NCBI GenBank assembly: GCA_032055545.1
Contig: DAMBQR010000016.1
Span: 1 to 64,000 of the forward strand
Source of the DNA: Pseudescherichia sp032055545
Lineage (GTDB): Bacteria; Pseudomonadota; Gammaproteobacteria; Enterobacterales; Enterobacteriaceae
Reading direction: 5' to 3'
DNA: 64,000 nucleotides
Under the pieces are notes generated by a model. It was not told where the DNA came from. It searched no databases and was given only the letters and a program-made list of their open reading frames with translations. The translations under genes were made by a program, and so were the position numbers. This document shows, in pieces, positions 60,026 to 64,000 of this stretch (the stretch's first letter is position 1; each line of letters begins with the position of its first letter).

Positions 60026-61228
60026 ATGAACACATCAACCACAAATCGCACCCGCTGGCTAACCCTGGTCGGCACCATCATCACCCAGTTTGCTTTAGGA
60101 TCGGTCTACACATGGAGCCTGTTTAACAGCGCGCTGGCAGAAAAGCTCGATGAGCCGGTAAGCCAGGTCGCCTTCTCCTTCGGTCTGCTCAGTCTGGGCC
60201 TGGCGATCTCCTCGTCGGTGGCCGGGAAACTGCAGGAGCGTTTTGGCGTTAAGCGCGTCACGATGGCCTCCGGCGTCCTGCTTGGCGTTGGCTTGATGCT
60301 CACCGCGCACGCAAACAATCTGATGATGCTCTGGCTGAGCGCGGGCGTGCTGGTCGGCCTGGCCGATGGCGCAGGTTACCTGCTGACGCTCTCCAACTGC
60401 GTTAAATACTTCCCGGAGCGTAAGGGGCTGATCTCAGCCTTCGCCATTGGCTCCTACGGCCTTGGTAGCCTCGGCTTTAAGTTTATCGACAGCCATCTGC
60501 TGGCGACCGTGGGCCTGGAGAGCACCTTTACGATCTGGGGCGCGATTGTGATGGGGATGATCCTGTTCGGCGCGACGCTGATGAAAGATGCCCCGCAGCA
60601 GAAAGTGACGATGACCAACGGCGTAGTCGAAAACGATTTCACCCTCGCCCAGTCGATGCGCAAACCGCAGTACTGGATGCTGGCGGTGATGTTCCTGACC
60701 GCCTGCATGAGCGGCCTGTACGTTATTGGCGTGGCAAAAGATATCGCCCAGGGCATGGTACATCTGGATATGGCTACCGCAGCCAACGCGGTAACGGTGA
60801 TTGCTATCGCTAACCTGACGGGCCGTCTGGTGCTGGGCATCCTCTCTGACAAGATCGCCCGTATCCGTGTGATTACTCTTGGCCAGGTGGTGTCGCTGGT
60901 GGGGATGGCCGCGCTGCTGTTTGCTCCGCTCAATGCAGTAACGTTCTTCGCCGCTATCGCCTGCGTCGCCTTTAACTTCGGCGGCACCATCACCGTCTTC
61001 CCGTCGCTGGTGAGCGAGTTCTTCGGTCTGAACAACCTGGCGAAAAACTACGGTGTGATCTACTTAGGCTTTGGTATCGGCAGCATCTGCGGCTCGATTA
61101 TCGCCTCGCTGTTCGGCGGTTTCTACGTTACCTTCTGCGTGATTTTTGCCCTGCTGATCCTCTCCCTGGCGCTCTCCACTACCATCCGCCAGCCGCAGAG
61201 CAAAGTGTACAAACAGGCGCATGCCTGA
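60026..61228 (+). CDS. yhjX: YhjX, MFS transporter of the oxalate/formate antiporter type
   Basis: A 400-aa, 12-helix transporter (E. coli 402), with FALGSVYTWSLFN in helix 1 and GLADGAGYLLTLSNCVKYFPERKG. In E. coli it is strongly induced by extracellular pyruvate through the YpdA/YpdB two-component system; its substrate is not firmly known. The ATG at 60026 follows AGGAAGAGTGCC. The frame is open 67 codons upstream, but that part runs through the YpdB sites and is not coding. Confidence 0.93.
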   Translation: MNTSTTNRTRWLTLVGTIITQFALGSVYTWSLFNSALAEKLDEPVSQVAFSFGLLSLGLAISSSVAGKLQERFGVKRVTMASGVLLGVGLMLTAHANNLMMLWLSAGVLVGLADGAGYLLTLSNCVKYFPERKGLISAFAIGSYGLGSLGFKFIDSHLLATVGLESTFTIWGAIVMGMILFGATLMKDAPQQKVTMTNGVVENDFTLAQSMRKPQYWMLAVMFLTACMSGLYVIGVAKDIAQGMVHLDMATAANAVTVIAIANLTGRLVLGILSDKIARIRVITLGQVVSLVGMAALLFAPLNAVTFFAAIACVAFNFGGTITVFPSLVSEFFGLNNLAKNYGVIYLGFGIGSICGSIIASLFGGFYVTFCVIFALLILSLALSTTIRQPQSKVYKQAHA

Positions 61229-61313
61229 CGGCTTTTCGTGCGGTAAACCTACCAGGACGGGTGACAGCGACTATCTTTAGTGATTAGCGCTTCCAACAAA
61301 AAGGAGTCACCCT

Positions 61314-61745
61314 ATGTCTTTAGAAAAAGTGGTTTACCGCGCGAAAGCAAAAGCAACCGGCGGTCGTGATGGTCGCGCCGTCTCGTCTGATGGCGTGCTG
61401 GATATCAAACTCGGCGTACCCAAAGAGATGGGCGGCGCAGGCGGTGAAGCGACCAACCCGGAGCAGCTGTTTGCCGCAGGCTACTCAGCCTGCTTCCTCG
61501 GCGCACTGAAGCACGTCGCCTCGCAAGAACAGAAGAAAATTCCGCAGGATGCCTATATAGAAGGGCAGGTAGGTATCGGTCCGATCCCCACCGGCTTTGG
61601 CATCGAAGCCCAGCTGGATATTCACCTGCCGGGGATGGATCGTCAGGAGGCAGAAGAGCTGGTGCAAAAAGCGCACGTTGTCTGCCCTTACTCTAACGCC
61701 ACCCGCGACAACATTGACGTTACCCTGAACGTTATCACCTCTTAA
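61314..61745 (+). CDS. ohr: Organic hydroperoxide resistance protein, Ohr/OsmC family
   Basis: A 143-aa thiol peroxidase. The catalytic cysteines lie in AAGYSACFLGALKHVA (peroxidatic) and AHVVCPYSNATRDN (resolving), with the Arg of GGRDGRAVSSDG near the N terminus. Together these fit Ohr better than OsmC. Reduces fatty-acid hydroperoxides with lipoyl-dependent reductants. E. coli K-12 lacks it here, so it is an insertion between yhjX and eptB; its usual regulator ohrR is not adjacent. AAGGAG precedes the ATG. Confidence 0.9.
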   Translation: MSLEKVVYRAKAKATGGRDGRAVSSDGVLDIKLGVPKEMGGAGGEATNPEQLFAAGYSACFLGALKHVASQEQKKIPQDAYIEGQVGIGPIPTGFGIEAQLDIHLPGMDRQEAEELVQKAHVVCPYSNATRDNIDVTLNVITS

Positions 61746-61764
61746 TTTTTTTTCCCTCTCTGCC

Positions 61765-61800
61765 GATCCGGTCATATTTTTGTAAATATCTGACCGGATC
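61765..61800. repeat. Perfect inverted repeat between ohr and eptB
   Basis: GATCCGGTCA (61765-61774) with TGACCGGATC (61791-61800) is a perfect 10-bp stem, and the 16-base interior TATTTTTGTAAATATC can pair further. No T-run follows on either strand, so it is not a standard terminator, though T-rich sequence precedes it. Confidence 0.7.
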
Positions 61801-61958
61801 ACACTCCTCATGACACTTTTTCCTGGCCTTGTGGTCTACTATGCCGCGCTTTAGAAGTTTCTTATTCTGACTTCATTCGCACTCTATTAACCTGCCTGCT
61901 GGTGAAAGACACAGTATGCGGGTGCTTTTATTGATTCCCTTTTTACAGGGCAGCTTGC

Positions 61959-63647
61959 ATGAGATATATCAAAATCATGACGCAGCAGAAGCTTAGCTTC
62001 CTGCTGGCGTTATACATCGGCCTGTTTATGAACTGCGCCGTCTTTTTTCGCCGCTTCGACAGCTATGCACAAGATTTTACCTTTTCAAAAGCCTGCGCCG
62101 CGGCTATTGAGCTGTTCGGCACGGTACTGATCACCTTCTTTTTACTGCGGGTGCTTTCTCTCTTTGGCCGTCGCGTCTGGCGCGTGCTGGCTACCTTGCT
62201 GGTGCTCTTCTCCGCCGGGGCCAGCTACTACATGACCTTCCTGAACGTGGTGATTGGCTACGGTATTATTGCCTCGGTGATGACCACGGATATCGATCTC
62301 TCGAAAGAGGTGGTGGGTCTGCACTTTGTGATCTGGCTGGTTGCGGTCAGCGCGCTGCCGCTGCTGTTTATCTGGAGCAACCGCTGCCGCTATACCCTGC
62401 TGCGCCAGCTGCGCACGCCGGGACAGCGCCTGCGCAGCGTGACGCTGGTGGTGCTGGCTGGGCTGATGGTCTGGGGGCCAATCCGCCTGATGGATATTCA
62501 GCAGAAGAAGGTGGAGCGCAGCACCGGTGTGGATATGCCGAGCTACGGCGGCGTGGTGGCAAACTCTTATCTGCCCTCCAACTGGCTTTCGGCGCTGGGG
62601 CTGTATGCCTGGGCGCAGGTGGATGAGTCTTCCGACAATAAGTCGCTGATGAACCCGGCGACGAAGTTTACCTATGTGCCACCTAAAGACCTGGATGATA
62701 CCACGGTGATCTTTATCATCGGTGAGACCACCCGCTGGGATCATATGGGCATCTTTGGCTATGAGCGTAACACCACGCCTAAGCTTGCCCAGGAGAAGAA
62801 CCTGGCGGCGTTCCGCGGCTACTCCTGCGACACGGCCACCAAGCTTTCGCTGCGCTGTATGTTTGTCCGGCAGGGCGGGGCGGATGAGAATCCGCAGCGT
62901 ACCCTGAAGGAGCAGAACATTTTCGCCGTGCTGAAGCAGCTTGGCTTCTCGTCAGATCTCTATGCGATGCAGAGCGAAATGTGGTTCTACAGCAATGCGA
63001 TGGCGGACAACATTAGTTACCGGGAGCAGATTGGTGCCGAACCGCGTAACCGGGACAAGCACGTTGACGATATGCTGCTGCTGGATGAGACGGCAATCTC
63101 CCTGCAAAACAACCCTACCGGTAAGCATCTGATTGTCCTGCATACCAAAGGGTCGCACTACAACTATGTGCAGCGCTATCCGCGCAGCTATGCGCAGTGG
63201 ACGCCGGAGTGTGTAGGTATTGATAAGGAGTGCAGCAAGCAGGAGCTGATCAACGCCTACGACAACTCGGTGACCTACGTCGATAGCTTTATTACGAAGG
63301 TTATCGATCAGGTACGGGATAAGAAGGCGATAGTCTTCTACGCGGCCGACCACGGTGAGTCGATCAACGAGCACGAGCATCTGCACGGTACGCCGCGCAA
63401 CATGGCGCCGCCGGAGCAGTTCCGCGTGCCGATGATGGTATGGATGTCTGACAAGTATCTGGAGAACCCGGAGAAAGCGAAGATGTTTGCTCAGCTCAAA
63501 AAGCAGGCTGAGATGAAGGTTCCGCGCCGCCACGTTGAGCTGTATGACACCATCATGGGCTGTCTGGGCTACACCTCGCCGAACGGTGGGATCAACCAGA
63601 ACAACAACTGGTGTCGTGTGCCGGACAAGGCTGTGAAAGCCAACTAG
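61959..63647 (+). CDS. eptB: Kdo2-lipid A phosphoethanolamine 7''-transferase EptB
   Basis: Inner-membrane enzyme that adds phosphoethanolamine to the outer Kdo of LPS. 562 aa (E. coli 563). Five N-terminal helices (to about 180), then a periplasmic alkaline-phosphatase-like domain. The metal ligand Glu256 is in GETTRWDH and the acceptor Thr292 in SCDTATKLS; a later metal motif is AADHGESINEHEHLHG. In E. coli it is controlled by RpoE and repressed by the sRNA MgrR. The upstream 213 bp also holds the inverted repeat after ohr. Confidence 0.96.
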   Translation: MRYIKIMTQQKLSFLLALYIGLFMNCAVFFRRFDSYAQDFTFSKACAAAIELFGTVLITFFLLRVLSLFGRRVWRVLATLLVLFSAGASYYMTFLNVVIGYGIIASVMTTDIDLSKEVVGLHFVIWLVAVSALPLLFIWSNRCRYTLLRQLRTPGQRLRSVTLVVLAGLMVWGPIRLMDIQQKKVERSTGVDMPSYGGVVANSYLPSNWLSALGLYAWAQVDESSDNKSLMNPATKFTYVPPKDLDDTTVIFIIGETTRWDHMGIFGYERNTTPKLAQEKNLAAFRGYSCDTATKLSLRCMFVRQGGADENPQRTLKEQNIFAVLKQLGFSSDLYAMQSEMWFYSNAMADNISYREQIGAEPRNRDKHVDDMLLLDETAISLQNNPTGKHLIVLHTKGSHYNYVQRYPRSYAQWTPECVGIDKECSKQELINAYDNSVTYVDSFITKVIDQVRDKKAIVFYAADHGESINEHEHLHGTPRNMAPPEQFRVPMMVWMSDKYLENPEKAKMFAQLKKQAEMKVPRRHVELYDTIMGCLGYTSPNGGINQNNNWCRVPDKAVKAN

Positions 63648-63738
63648 ATCACATGGTGAGTTTCTCACCGATCGAATGGCTTTTTTACAATAAGGGATTG
63701 ACGGTCGGGGTTGTCAGCAGTAAGATGCGCCCCGCATT

Positions 63739-63815
<77 letters not shown>

Positions 63816-63820
63816 AATTT

Positions 63821-63852
63821 GAAAAGCCTGACTTTACGGTCAGGCTTTTCTG
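63821..63852 (+). terminator. Terminator after proK
   Basis: A 12-bp stem GAAAAGCCTGAC (63821-63832) with GTCAGGCTTTTC (63839-63850). The T-run lies inside the stem's 3' arm. Confidence 0.88.
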
Positions 63853-63895
63853 CATCTGGGCCTGACTGAACTCTCTGCCCGGGTCTGCACCGAAC

Positions 63896-63929
63896 CGCCG
63901 GGTGGCGGCTCCGCCTTACCCGGCCTACG
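63896..63929. repeat. REP element after proK
   Basis: One REP unit, GCCGGGTGGCGGCTCCGCC followed by TTACCCGGCCTACG. The last 71 bases of the window, to 64000, show no gene; they contain a possible TTTTGTGACATATT promoter-like or CRP-half-like sequence cut by the window end. Confidence 0.8.
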
Positions 63930-64000
63930 TATCACTTTACCTTTACTACCCCGCCGACTTTTTACCTCGTTTGTTCACCGTTTTGTGACATATTCCATTG

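Overview
The window is a stretch of chromosome from a member of the Enterobacteriaceae close to Enterobacter, Leclercia or Lelliottia. Almost every gene is a near full-length relative of an E. coli K-12 gene and the order follows the E. coli mtl-selAB-aldB-yia-avtA-malS-xyl-glyQS-cspA-bisC-tag-eptB-proK segment. The genus is inferred from gene content and REP-type repeats, not from a marker gene. No prophage, IS element, rRNA or CRISPR is visible.

Layout. 1-3.3 kb: mannitol operon mtlADR (mtlR cut by the window edge) with an upstream array of four CRP sites. 3.7-5.9 kb: yibI-yibH and yibF. 6.0-9.2 kb: selAB for selenocysteine, behind a structured leader. 9.2-11.8 kb: a ROK sugar kinase where E. 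coli has yiaY, then aldB. 11.9-16.4 kb: a GH127 glycosidase, a GPH-type symporter and a divergent AraC regulator, probably for arabinofuranosides. 16.4-25.0 kb: the Klebsiella-type yiaKLX1X2PQRS operon and its IclR repressor yiaJ, for aerobic L-ascorbate/diketogulonate use. 25.0-28.1 kb: a two-partner-secretion-type outer-membrane transporter paired with a Gly/Ser/Thr-rich lipoprotein that has no recognisable TPS domain. 28.5-33.1 kb: avtA, malS, bax. 33.2-41.4 kb: the xylose regulon xylR, xylFGH, xylAB. 41.5-47.9 kb: wecH, ysaB, glyQS, yiaG, yiaF, cspA with its cold-box leader. 47.9-53.1 kb: ghrB joined to a Pseudomonas-like 2-ketogluconate cluster (kguE, kguK, kguT) and a LacI-family regulator, with a perfect palindromic operator. 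53.3-54.6 kb: an AT-rich pair, a RES-domain protein facing an unknown protein. 54.8-64.0 kb: yiaD, bisC, yiaC, tag, yhjY, yhjX, ohr, eptB and tRNA-Pro(CGG).

The theme is sugar and sugar-acid catabolism: mannitol, arabinosides, ascorbate/diketogulonate, maltodextrin, xylose and 2-ketogluconate each have transporter, enzymes and regulator here. Compared with E. coli, the lineage-specific pieces are the ROK kinase, the GH127 cluster, yiaX1X2 in place of the TRAP transporter genes, the secretion pair at 25-28 kb, kguEKT, the RES pair and ohr. The least explained of these is the 25-28 kb transporter/lipoprotein pair. The yhjX promoter array of 21-bp phased repeats plus an inverted copy is the most striking non-coding signal.
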